DNA of 64,000 bases from Datnioides undecimradiatus (Eukaryota; Chordata; Actinopteri; Lobotiformes; Datnioididae). Both the position numbers and the translations under genes were made by a program. Each line of letters opens with the position of its first letter. Positions within the stretch are counted from its first letter, which is position 1. The stretch covers positions 1,736,001 through 1,800,000 of the forward strand of contig WARS01000046.1 of NCBI GenBank assembly GCA_008933995.1. The letters run 5' to 3'. Under the pieces are notes generated by a model. That model ran no database searches. It was not told the origin of the DNA and saw only the letters and a list, made by a program, of their open reading frames with translations. Positions 32,401 through 52,530 of the stretch are shown here, one piece after another.

Positions 32401-34029
32401 CATTCCAGTCAGAGGGCACCTAAATGGGTCGGATGTCAACAGAGGCTTTGGAGAGGGACTCATTTGGCTTCATGAGCTGTAGTCAAGACCTCCACTCTGA
32501 TCTGGAGCTGGGCCCATCTCGTGACTCCTGGTTGCATTATCTCCCCCAGGCATAAGCCAACCAAAGCAATAACCTGCTTTAAATGGAGGTCTTCTCTCTG
32601 TTTACACCTGCATAATGTAACCTGCATATTGTTTTCCTTTCAGTGCTTTGCTTTCATGCACAAATTATGGAGAACTCTGTTCAGGTTTAAGGGATTATCT
32701 GGAAAAATAACTAAAAGGAGGAACATCAAAAGGCTTGACTATTGAAGCTATGTATCTTTGCACATAAAGGACATCTCTATCTGCAAGTGAAATCACATCA
32801 TGGAGCCATGTGGTGAAGCTACAGGGCATTTAGGGCATGTTACTCATAAGGTTTTGCACAATCCCCCGGTGAAAGTAAAGTCCAGAAGGGGAATAAAAAG
32901 ATGGAGTGGGTGCTGAAGGGGTTTGGAAAGTCCAACCAAACCCCTTCCCCCTCTGTGAGGAACCACCACAGAGGAACCACAAACTTAAAGTGATGCTGAT
33001 GGTTAGCTGACTCAAGTACAGGCCTGGCGCTACATTCACAAACAACAAAAGTCTGATGGTGAAAGAGGATGGAGGGTAGGAGGGCTGAGCAACTCCGTGT
33101 GGGTGAGGAGCAACATCCTGATTTGGTTGTTGAGTTGATCTTCTAGCTCTTCTTTTACTTTTTACTAACCATGTGAGTGATTTTGTCACTGATGTCCACA
33201 TTCACCTGCACCTGCGTCCTTGTGTTTGTAGTATTAATGTGCAGAAAAGCCCAACCTGTTGCATGTCTGTCTCCTGTGTGTGGTTTTCATTTGCTGCTTG
33301 CAGAGACAGAACTCTCTCTACTGCACAAACATGTCATGAGTTGCAAGGTGAATGCCAGCACGATGTACACCCCTGAAACTGTCACATGTTCTTATCCATG
33401 TGTGAGTTTAATTCACAAAAATGTTACCAAAGAGTAAAAAGAAGAATTTATTGTCTCAGATCCTAACTTTGGAAGTCAAAAGACAAAAATGTAATAAAAT
33501 TAGCGGTGTATATAAACGTATTAAATGTCCCAAAGCAATTAAAATAAATGAAAATATTATTGTCATCAGCATTACAGACATGAATGAATGATGGTTTTAC
33601 ACGACGTTTGACGCTGAAAGTCTTTCTCAAGCAAGACGCTCCATGACTCATACTGATAATTTACATAACTGAGAAAATGCAGAGTTTGCTTTGCCAGGAT
33701 GTGCTGTTTTGCATCAAGTTTACTTTAGTTACCTTTTATTTTATTTCAGTATCCTATTCAAACTGATTTCAGAATTGCAATTCAATGTCAACTCTTATTT
33801 CAGTAACAAAAATGTTGGTGCATGTTGTACTACACCCTCCACATGCTGGGTCAATGTCCTAATACATTTTTTACACTTGTACTGTCAGTAATGTTTTTGT
33901 AAGACATAACATGTGGCTAAGTTGTTCACAGAAAGAAGATATTAGCATGCAGGGTGACACTATATCGCCTGTGCGCTTTTCTAGTCGACATATTTTTGCA
34001 CACTTGGCCTAGGTTTTGAGTTTGGGCTA

Positions 34030-34420
34030 AGCTCTGTGGTTCACACTAAGGGAAATCTTATTGCTAAGGCATTTCCAACTTTGTGGTAAAAGATTTGGGG
34101 AAGGCCCTTTCCTGTTTGAATATGACTGTGCTCCCATGCATTTCCAAGAAGTGGTTTATTGAGAAGAACTGGACTGGCATGCACATGGCGCTGACCTTCA
34201 ACCAATCATCAAAAAGCCAGGACTTATCTGCGAGCATCAGTGTTGGACCTCATTAATGCTTTTGTGGTTAAATGGGACCAAACTCGCCTGGAAAGCCTGG
34301 AACCAGAGGAGTGGAGGCTGTTATAGCTGCAGACTAATGCTCAGGGCTTTGGTATGAGATGTTCAGAGATCACACATGGGTGTGATGTTAGCGTGTCCAC
34401 ATACTTATGGTCATTTTGTG
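34030..34420 (+). mobile_element. Decayed Tc1/mariner transposon, 3' part
   Basis: The stretch corresponds to the C-terminal half of a Tc1-type transposase gene: TTTGGGGAAGGCCCTTTCCT and ATGACTGTGCTCCC (the HDCAP region with a catalytic Asp), then GCATCAGTGTTGGACCTC and GAGTGGAGGCTGTTATAGC. It ends in a terminal-repeat-like GTGTCCACATACTTATGGTC. An in-frame TAG, frame changes and an internal deletion disable it, and I found no matching 5' terminal repeat. Confidence 0.8.
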
Positions 34421-36825
34421 CAGTTCTTGTTTCACTAAAATTGGTTTCAGTTTGAAGGGGTCCAGGGCATTAACCATCCAAACAAGATGCAATCAAAACG
34501 TTTAACACTGTTGTCGTATTTCTAACAGCAGATTCATTTTCAGCACAGTAACCTTGAGCAATGCACAGTGGTCAACCGCTTCCCAGGTTAACTACAAAAC
34601 CAAGAGACCAGGTGTCGAAATAGCTCTGTAATAGCTGTGAGGTATAATTTGTCACAAGAATTATTCCTGGCAAAATACAGAAGAATGGCTGTTTTCCTGA
34701 CCTTGTTGTATTTTTATTGAATTACCGGCCATTCAGTGCTACATCCTCTGGAAAAACGTTTGGAAATGTTTAGTTTTGAGGGATTTTCCTCAGAACAGCC
34801 TGCGAATACACGTCCTTACAGTGTATTTACTCTGTGTCGCAACACAAGCGCACACTTGCTGCGCTCTGGAGTCCTCAAACTGCAACCAAACGTTTCCGTC
34901 CTCAGTCTGCCTCCCAGTCTGGACAAACAACAATAACAAAACCTTTTCTAGTTTGTCTACTTTGCAGAATACAATACTGAAAATAATACTTAACCTCAAA
35001 GCAACACTGACGACAGTGACTTTGATGTTTTTTGTGCATTTTAATGTCCTTTTGTTTCATTTTCTGTTGTATTTATGCAACAGAAGTCCATCTAAAACAG
35101 ATTTCTCCTAAAAGTTAAACACAGTCCAGTATAAATTGAGTTTGCCTCGTGGCTTCAGTCCTTTTTACTTACCAAATCATGAAAACCTTCAGTTATTAAC
35201 ATTCCTCATGCCACAGAAAAACTAACAGGATCAGTCCGATTTATCATTGGACCAAATCTAAACATTTACTGTGCGACCTTGACACCCAGTCATGATCTGT
35301 CCAGCTCAAGCTTTCCTACGAATTACAGACATAATGGATGAATCCACACCTCCTGATTTACATTCAGCGCCGACATCCAGGAAGTAGAGGGAGGTAGTAG
35401 GTCACCACCCTGTTACCATTCATTAACTGTACTCTGTTGGTTTGAACTACTGTTTCTCTGACCTTTCTTATACTGTCGCTGCAATGCGCTGTAGAAAGTG
35501 AGAATGTGAAAGTCATTAAGTCAACATAAACACGGTTTTGCAGAATCACCAAATTTAAGTATCTTTATTTGGTGATAGGGTTGCATCTTAAATATACTGT
35601 AGCTGCAATTTGAACAGCTGCATCAAAACGTCATCTGTTCATGTGAAAAAGCAGCTGTAGCAGTTATGACTGGAGCAAATAGGGAAGTCAGGTGACTTTG
35701 TTGTTTTGGGATGGATGGTTGGCTGGAAAACGTCAGAACTGAGATGGTAGACCACTGTCTGTTTTCTGTTTTCAACCAAGTGTTGAAACCACTGTTGTTT
35801 TTAAAGCATAAATAACACCAATAAAAGCTAAGATTAACAGAAAAATCTGAGAAAGTAAACATACATTTGCCGAAACGAAATGTGCTTTCATTATCCTGTT
35901 CAGAAATAGAAAAACACGGAGATCCAAACATTTGGACTGAGATCTTGTTTTTTATGGTGGGTTTGAATTATCTGGTCCCACTCTGTAACAGGAAAGCATC
36001 GATCATGTCACGGAGGGCTTATGCAGATGCTCCTTGTTTGTTTTCACAGTGAGGGAGTAAATGCTCTGCTGCACCAGATCTCGAGCCAACGGAGGCTGCT
36101 GATGAAGCGTGAATCACTTGAAACCTTGATAAATAATCAAATCACAGTGTAAACTGGACAAAGAAACTAGACACTGCATGTCCACTGATTTAGACTGAAC
36201 CAAATACAGTTTTAGTAGAGTCGCCATGTTTCACCGTTGCCTGACTGTATAGGTGTGACCTGGGAGGGTTGTGTTGTGCTGCTGTCAGATCAGCTCAGTT
36301 CTGCTCTGTGTGTGTTGGACAGGTCGACTTCCTCACTAACGAGACAGACATGAGGGTTTTTTCCACAGAGGGCTGGGAAAACATGAGGAGACAGAGAAGG
36401 AGAAGGAGGGAGGAGGAGGAGGAGAAACACACCCGGGGAGCAGATATTTGAGGGTGGATACTGGTTGTGTGAAATTCTGGTATTTCAGCTTCCACTAGCA
36501 AATAAGGTGCTGACATTCAAACATTTGAATCAGACTATTTTCATAACACAAAGTTTCAGTTTCAGAATTCAGTTTTTTACCCCCTAAATGTATTTTAACC
36601 AGGGTGGGAAAGTGTCTGAACAGGATTTAGACCAACATGGGAATTGAAAACACCAGCATGAGTTTACATTTTCATTTATATCTAAAAAAATGTTTCATTT
36701 CACAGCAGCAACATTAAGTTTTTGACCATCTGACGTCAGCAGAACAGGCTCCAAACACAACATCTGTGTAGGTTTGATCGTATAAAGTTCATGTCCAATT
36801 CCAGCATTCACCTTCCTTTTAGCTC

Positions 36826-36910
36826 TGTGCTGGTCTCCACCAACTCCTCAGAGGAATATCTGGCTCTCAAGCCTTTAATTGCAGATCAGAAGCACCAAAA
36901 TCCTTCTACG
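36826..36910. repeat. Short copy of the TGGTCTCCACCA dispersed repeat
   Basis: TGGTCTCCACCAACTCCTCA, AATATCTGGCTCTCAAGCC and a tail mentioning AGATCAGAAGCACCAAAATC parallel the copy at 18778-19060. Confidence 0.55.
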
Positions 36911-39106
36911 TGGATGTGCAATTCATTTTCCTTCCTTCCTGTCTACGTTTCATGTCCCTGCTCTATTCCTGCCTTTTGGTTCTTTGGAGGAGGCTGCCTA
37001 CACCCCACCTTCTCTCCTCCCTCCATCATTATGTCATCCGCCCAGACCTGACCTCAGCTGTTCCACCACTGACTGACATAAACATTGCAGGGTTTGCAAA
37101 GTGCAATTTGGTTTAAATTTAAACAATAAGGTCATTTATGGAGAACCTAGCAATGAAGTACTCCCAGTTCGTGTCACCATCCGTGCCTACGTGCACACTC
37201 TTATTCGATTTTAATGAACAGTTATGGGTAAAATGTTTGCACTGAAGCAGACTGGTATAAAGTGCTAAACACCTGAAGAGGGATTAAGTTTCAGTCTGGT
37301 AAATATTTTACTTGAATCGTGACAAATGATGTTTTTGACCCTTAGATCTTAATGGGACATTGTGCGCAGCTGCTCCTTGCTCCTTGTTTTCCTGTTGGTC
37401 TCTCCCCAAGAGAGGTCAGACTTCCATTCATTTTGAGCGGATTATGTGGTTGACCACAGGGATTGATCCAGTGCAGACACTTTGATTTCATCGTTTAGCG
37501 CTGCCTTGAGATGTGGAATAAAGCAGAAAGATCGTTACAGCTCAAAGTAAACTGCAGCCCAGTAAATCCCTGCTCACCGTTGCACCAAATGTTCACTTTC
37601 ATATAAAGACAGTTTAGGTTGCACAGTGGGAGTGACAGACAACAGAAGTCACAATTGCATTGCAATTTTTGCAGTAGTCTACACACATGTATTGCTTAGA
37701 GAAATACGTCCATCAACAGATCAGTCAAAAACTCACAAGGCTAACTGAGCTAACTAGCTTCATCTCATAAAGTTGTGTTTTTTAGCTAGATGAGTTGCCT
37801 CCCAGAAATACTCAACTCCAGCGTCTTTTGTTTTCCTGCCTTGATCAACTGTCATTCGTTGTCTGAGCCTGTTGTATTTTAGTACAGCTTTCCTGTCAAC
37901 TGTCCTCTGGCGTCTGCTTGTGCATCTTGCAGGGTTGCTCCACTTTGTCTGCAGCTCGGCACACAGCTCTCATTTGTGGCTGGCATGATCAGCTTAGTTT
38001 TCCCACCTGTGTGAATATGCCTGGATGTTACTAGTTAGCTTTTAGGCAAGCAGATGATGAATTAGCAGCTGATGCTACATTGCAAGCATGACTTCGTTTC
38101 TATGCTGAAGTCGTGCCCCATTTGCATACAACAAGGGGAAATCTTGAAACCTTTCAGGCTTACAGGTGGCGAGTATTTTCTTTGTAATATTCCTTTAAAC
38201 TGCAACACATCTGTCTTGGCTCAGTCAACACTTTACCAGAAACATAACTGGAAAGTCATTTCAGGCGCGCTGCTCTGCAGACTACATTTATTACGTTATA
38301 CAGCAATGTTTACGCAGTCTGACAATCCAGTCTGACACATTTGCTTTAAGACTAACTCCTGTGGCAGTATCAACATGGCACCGTGGCAGAGTGTCTCTCT
38401 GCAGCCACTCAACAACCTGCCAGAGCCCTGTTTCCTGTGTATGAGTGTATGTGGAGGTGTCTCCCAACTCTTTCCCTTCAGTAACAGCCTCCCCTGCAGC
38501 TCCACTGAGTGTTTTGCCTTACTCAACGTCAAGTGCTACACCCGCAGTGCCTAAGTGTGGGGTTAGGTACCAGTTTGGGTGGTGTGCAGTTAATGGTGTG
38601 TTGTATAAAGTCCATTGCTATTACAGACAGTTAAGAACATGATGTTGAATGTGTTCTGGGACTTTAAAGTAAACCGGCCTTGTGTGGTTTATTAGGCTCT
38701 CTGGTTATATTCTGTGGAAGTCATGCATCTATTAGTTCAGGCCCTTTCCAGCCAGAGTGTGTGATGACAACCTCCTCAGACGCACATGTGCACACACAGT
38801 ACTCCCACCAGAATCAGCACACAAAACCCAACAACTGTTCCCATGCTTTGCACCACCACGGGGCTGTTTTCTCGGAGCTCGGAGAAAACACTCGAGCCGA
38901 ACAGAAACCTTCCTTTTCATTGTGCAGCCTCGTATTGAACACACTCAGAGCAGTGCAGAGACTCCAGGGGGAGGCAAAGGGGGTTTGTGCAGCAGCTGGT
39001 TTGTATGATTTATGACAGGGTTAATAAAACGTGTTGGTGGCTCCGGTTTTCATCTTGGTTTTCTTTCTTAAATGTCTGTTTTGTGTCTTTCTTTCCTTCT
39101 TTGCAG

Positions 39107-47514
<8,408 letters not shown>

Positions 47515-47720
47515 AAGGACAAAGATATATACAAACTGCAGGAATAACATCCAATGTGACTGGAGACACAATAATCCATTTCTATGGGATTATTCAAGAC
47601 AATAGGGAACAAACGCAATAAATCAAATTGGAGATGGTGCTTCAACAGAAGACATTCCCCTGATGTTATGACATGGCCACATGAAATGAACCAAGAGGAA
47701 GGTCTAAAAAATAAAAAACA
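47515..47720 (+). other. scara3: Proximal scara3 3' UTR with polyadenylation candidates
   Basis: AATAAA at 47618-47623 lies about 100 bases after the stop and another near 47709. Further copies at about 48797 and 49068 would make a longer UTR. The end cannot be fixed from sequence. Confidence 0.4.
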
Positions 47721-48499
47721 GAAGTGCTGCCACAGACTGAACTGTTGAAATGAGAGAGAAGTTTTCCCAGGGCCAAAGATGGACTGTGTTTGGACAGACT
47801 TTTTAAAAATTTGTATTTTATTTTACATTGTGGTATGTTGGAGAAAACTGCCTTCACACAACACATGGCTCCTATAACTGCTTTTAATGTTGTGTGTTTT
47901 GCTGAAAATGCCAAAGCTGAACAATACCCAAATCCATATGTGAGTGACATATGAGATTTCACCAGAATCAAACCTGTCTTAAATGATGAGATTAATAGGA
48001 ATAAAAAATATATCTATCACTGAATTTTAGGTCTTGCCTCACTGAATGTATGGGAAGCAAAAGAAGATGTTTGAGGTTGTTGTCAATCCACCAAAACCTC
48101 ATGGGGCATAATAGATAGGGAGGGCTGTTAACCACAGATTTGGACCAAAGTAGTGGTGTTTTCCCAATGAGGCTACTTGAGGGTTGGCATTCCCATGCAC
48201 TACTATATGGGCACACAAAGTATCTTTTTGTTTTTACATTATGTACGCATTGACACATCCTTGTCTGATGGATGGCACTTTATTGGGTCTTGAAGTGTAA
48301 AAAAATCTAAGTCAGTTTGCTTTTCTGTTGGCATTTCAGAGCAGGTACTCTGAAGACTTTCCTTTTAAATGCTGGTAAAGCTGTGTTTGAAGAGGTCGAG
48401 TTTCCAGTTTGTTGGACATTGCATGCAGCAGTTGCCTTGACTGCTGACAAAATTAAGAATGAAGACTCCTGTTGACAGTTTAGGAAATAATCAACATCT

Positions 48500-48860
48500 C
48501 TTGTCCGTTAGCAGGAGCTGCAGGCTGGGGGTGAATAGCCTACCTTAGCATAACGGCTGGAAGTAGGGGAAAACAGCTAGCCAAAGCTCTTTCCAAAGCT
48601 CATGACCTAACACTGTATGTGTGATACAAACAAAAGATGTATTTTTAAACTTTGAGTCAGGCTAGCTGTTTCCCTTTGTTGATGCTAAGCTAAGCTACTT
48701 GCCTCCAGCTCCAGCTCTGTGCCTTACACTTAGACATGAAAGTGGTATAAATCTTCTCGTCTAGGAACTATTGAAGTCCTGAAAGTCATTAAACAAATAA
48801 ATCAATAACAATGTTTGTTAACATAACGAGTGATAAAATGGAAAAAAACTTGGCCTTTTG
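48500..48860. repeat. Longest copy of the TTAGCATAA / AACAGCTAGCC dispersed repeat
   Basis: TACCTTAGCATAACGGCTGG, AAAACAGCTAGCC, GATGCTAAGCTAAGCTACTT and GACATGAAAGTGGTATAAAT occur in the order I remember for this percomorph family. Several short AGCTAGC/GCTAAGC palindromes lie inside. Confidence 0.65.
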
Positions 48861-50184
48861 CAATGGGATTGTCATGTTTGCCACAGTTTCTACTTTCAAT
48901 AGTTATGTTAGCAGAGTGATGACTTAGAATCATGTTTGGGTCTCATGAAACACACATAAATAATCCTGTATAGGTAAAAAAAAAACCCACCTTTTACACA
49001 AAGGGAAACTTACTATTTTTGTAAACCTGTGTGTGTTGTAATGAAATGCGACTGGCTTGCATCGAACATCAATAAAGCTTTTTTCTTCACAGTCTCATTC
49101 ATGTTGGTATCCTACTGTACATCCACAGCAGAGTGCTATTGTGGCCCCATGAAGGAAAGGGAGCGGCCATTAATTCAAAACACATGTCAACCCCTCCCGT
49201 TAGATTTTTGAGGTCTGCTGCCACTGACTCAAAGATATTAGATTGTCCAGATTTATTCTGTTGTTTTAACATAGGTGCTCTACCAAAAATGTGCCCTGCA
49301 ATTTACGAGACATTACGAGAGAGTGTGGAGTACAGATGTCCAAAAATACAAGTTCAGAGATTAAGGACAAATAAATTACCTCATCAAAATACTTTTAGAA
49401 ATATTTTAATATGAGTATGATTCATCAGCGAGCAGCAAACATTAACATCTGGAACAGGCTCATGTAGATGTGTTGTGAAGGAAAACAGCTGATAACCTCC
49501 CTGCAGCAGGCTGTGGCGACAGCCCTGATCCATTTGCCTCTCTTTCTCAATGCTGGAACATGACAGGCCTTGTGGGATGTTAGGAACCTGATCTCCAACA
49601 AAAACTTCCTTCAAGAATCCACCCAAATCCCTTATTCCTGCAGCCCCTAGGACTGTTGGTTATGAGCGTGGAACATTTGCTCTAAATCACTGTTTTCACC
49701 TCAGAAAACTGAAGAGAAAGCATAAAATTGGTGCTGTTTTACTAATTTATGAAGCAGGAAAATATGACTTAAATACATCATATATATATGAGCATGAATG
49801 ATTATGCTTTATTCACCCTTCAGACTCTTTTCAATCTGTACCCGCACCTTTCCCTGCTTCTTTCTGTCAGATCTGAGGGTACAGAGACCTCCTGCAGACT
49901 CCTGTAAACCTAAAACTATTCCCACATGTGGAGCCATAAATCACCAGGACTGTTGCTAAACTGTGGGAGGACCAATTTGCAGGGCACAGTTTTACAGATG
50001 TCGCCACAAAAGAGACACACTGAGAAAGCAAAGATACAATTGAGGAAAGAGAAGGAAGGGAAAGGACTGGTTATAAATCACTAAAACCCCCGCAGATATG
50101 ACAAGTGACACAATATGATTTGGCCAGTCTGATTCTTCTACATTAAGTTTAACAGTTGAACACATTTCCAGTGATGAATGACAT

Positions 50185-50365
50185 AATATTTATACTCAAG
50201 TACCTTACTTCAGTTCAATTTTAAAGGTATTTGTACTTTACTTGAGTATTTCCCTTTTGTGCCACTTTATACTTCTTCTCCACCTCGTTTTACAGTAAAA
50301 TGTTGTACTTTCTACTCATTACCTGGTAGCTGTAGCTACTAGTTACTATTCACTTTAAGATTTTA
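50185..50365. repeat. Teleost dispersed repeat (GTACTTTACTTGAGTA family)
   Basis: TTTGTACTTTACTTGAGTAT, GTGCCACTTTATACTTCTTC, TGTTGTACTTTCTACTCATT and GCTACTAGTTACTATTCACT follow one another as in the abundant fish repeat. It is in the opposite orientation to the 4800-4915 copy. Confidence 0.7.
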
Positions 50366-50838
50366 CATACAAAACAGACTATAAATGGTAAACCAGCAGC
50401 TCTCAAACCCTTCATTTCTGCTTGTGCCTGACTACAAGAGAACAATGTCTTGTCATATTTCAGATGTCTGCGAATTGTTAGCTGTGTCTCCAAGGAGACA
50501 TCTCAGATGGTTTCATTTCTATAACTATTGAAATTATACAATATTTTACAAAAGTCCATGAAATGAAAACAGATTTGTGTTGCAGAACCTTGTTTTTCTG
50601 CTGTCTTCTCCCATTAATCATCTCATGCCTCCTCAAATTTTATATTGTGACTCTTGAGAGGGAGCCTGGCAAACACTAGATGAAACCAGTCAAATATGCA
50701 TCGACCTACAAAAACAGTGAATTACTCGTTACACATTGAGGATAATTATCAAGGATCTGATTATTTAATATATGAAAAAAGTATTTTTTACTTTTGAAAC
50801 TTTTACTTTGTTGAATTTTTAATTCTAGATTTTTACAT

Positions 50839-50863
50839 GGGGGTAGTGGGGTAGGGTAGGGGG
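50839..50863 (+). other. Predicted intergenic G-quadruplex motif
   Basis: Four G runs of 5, 4, 3 and 5 separated by loops of 4, 2 and 2 bases (TAGT, TA, TA). This satisfies the usual G3+ with loops of 1-7 rule. Confidence 0.8.
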
Positions 50864-52379
50864 TAGTGAAGCTCTGGGTAGAAATAGATTCGTTTGGATG
50901 TTTTCTTGGATGTTCTTCATTTAAACTCAAAACCGAAGAGTTGGAAATTTGTCTTGGGAGCTAAAAACAGCTTTACTTGTGCTAATCCTGATGCTATAAA
51001 TGCTAGATTGATAGATTCTGTCGGTTCACCACAAAACCAGAATGGCCCGAGTGTAACCGCACCACATTTGTTAATTAATTCCTGCTGTGATGCATCCATA
51101 CACCAATATTTCACCTCTCCACCTTCATATCAGTTACAGCAGGGTGCAGTGGCTCATGTTTCAGATTGTCAGCCGTCCACAGTCCCGATCAAACTGAGGT
51201 TCACTAGCATAATATGGGAAAAGGGGGCAGGGTAGGCAGGGCCTGTTTAAATTGGCAGGAAGCACTTGTTAATTTCGGTTTCCCTCATACACCACAGGTT
51301 TACTTGCGAGGTATATTTGAGAACTTAAAAAACTGCAAAAGGTCACGGGAGGAGGACTTTTGGAGGAGCTTAATTATTGTTTTTCTACTTATCACAGTGG
51401 CTCAGCATCTCTTTTCCTAGAGAAACAAACGCCACAAATGTTCGTCAAGATGAAACCTCTATGTATCATCTTTTTGATGACTCAGAAAAAGCAGCATTGT
51501 TTTTATCGTACCGCTTCAAGTTTATTCAGCGGTTTTCGAAAAGGTATCATCAGCCTGAAGGTAGTATAATTTTGCAAAGTCGCAGCAGCAAATTAAGTTC
51601 AAACATCTCCACTTCCCGTCTCCTCCAACATGGGCACAAAGAAAGAGAGGAGCAGCTCTTTACTTTGTCAAAGAAGGCGAAGGAAGACGTGTGAGAGGAG
51701 GGCACGGTTTGCTAAAGCTGTGGTGAAAAACACCAGGAGGAGCCAGCATAAACCCCAGGGCCAGATGTTCTTTCTGAAACCTCTGCCAGCTCCGACATTT
51801 GCAGGTGGAATATATTTCACCGCTTCATAAAGGTGTAATTTTCTCACCTTGTGGGCCTAGCAACTCCATAATTTACCTGTTGTGTGTTTTTCTGAATGGC
51901 TGGGATGTAACACCTCGCTCCCTTTTCCCACATGAACACTTTAGGGCTGATTGGCTGTGAAGTGGATTGAGTAGCTGCGATGTGCTGTAATGGAGTAATG
52001 GTTTGTTGCCCCACAGGACCGGTGCTTTCTGCTGACTCAGCGGGCTGATGTCATGCATGCACGCGGCCGAGCGCAGGGTTGCTGCTCTTCACAAACAATC
52101 CTTTAAGTGGATTTTAAATTTCATTGGGTTTTTTTGTTTTGTTTGGCTGATGGATATTGAATTTGGCCAGTATTAGCCACGTTTGCGACTCTTTGGATGG
52201 CAGTTTTCAAGTACAACACTATTTAATGAAGTTTAGTACAGACATTCGAGTTCCCCCCGGGAATTATTGTAAACCTTTCTCAATAACCTTGCTGATCCTT
52301 TCACTTTCTCATGTCACGCAATAACTGGGATACTGTGTACTTTAACTGCAAAATTAATGAAAGTCTCAGCTGTACTGTG

Positions 52380-52530
52380 TGTAGGTGCTAATTAGCAAAA
52401 GTTAGCCTGTTACCAGACTAAGCTCAGATGGTGAACTCTCTTATTTTGAGCATGTAGCTATGCTAACGTTAGCATTTAGCTTAAAACACCTTTGTGCCAA
52501 AGAACAGCCAGCAGCACAGAGTAATAAGTA
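52380..52530. repeat. Old dispersed repeat (GCTAACGTTAGCATTTAGCT family)
   Basis: AGGTGCTAATTAGCAAAAGT, TAGCTATGCTAACGTTAGCA and the following AGC/GCT-rich words resemble, from memory, a common teleost repeat. Boundaries are approximate. Confidence 0.45.

Larger units (their letters stand above)
29459..39106. other. Region upstream of the first certain scara3 exon (putative intron 1)
   Basis: Nothing gene-like was supported. It contains a Tc1/mariner remnant (34030-34420), a dispersed repeat (36826-36910), purine-rich tracts (31018-31150, 36385-36430) and a somewhat CpG-richer patch at 32140-32400 that I could not explain. Confidence 0.4.
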
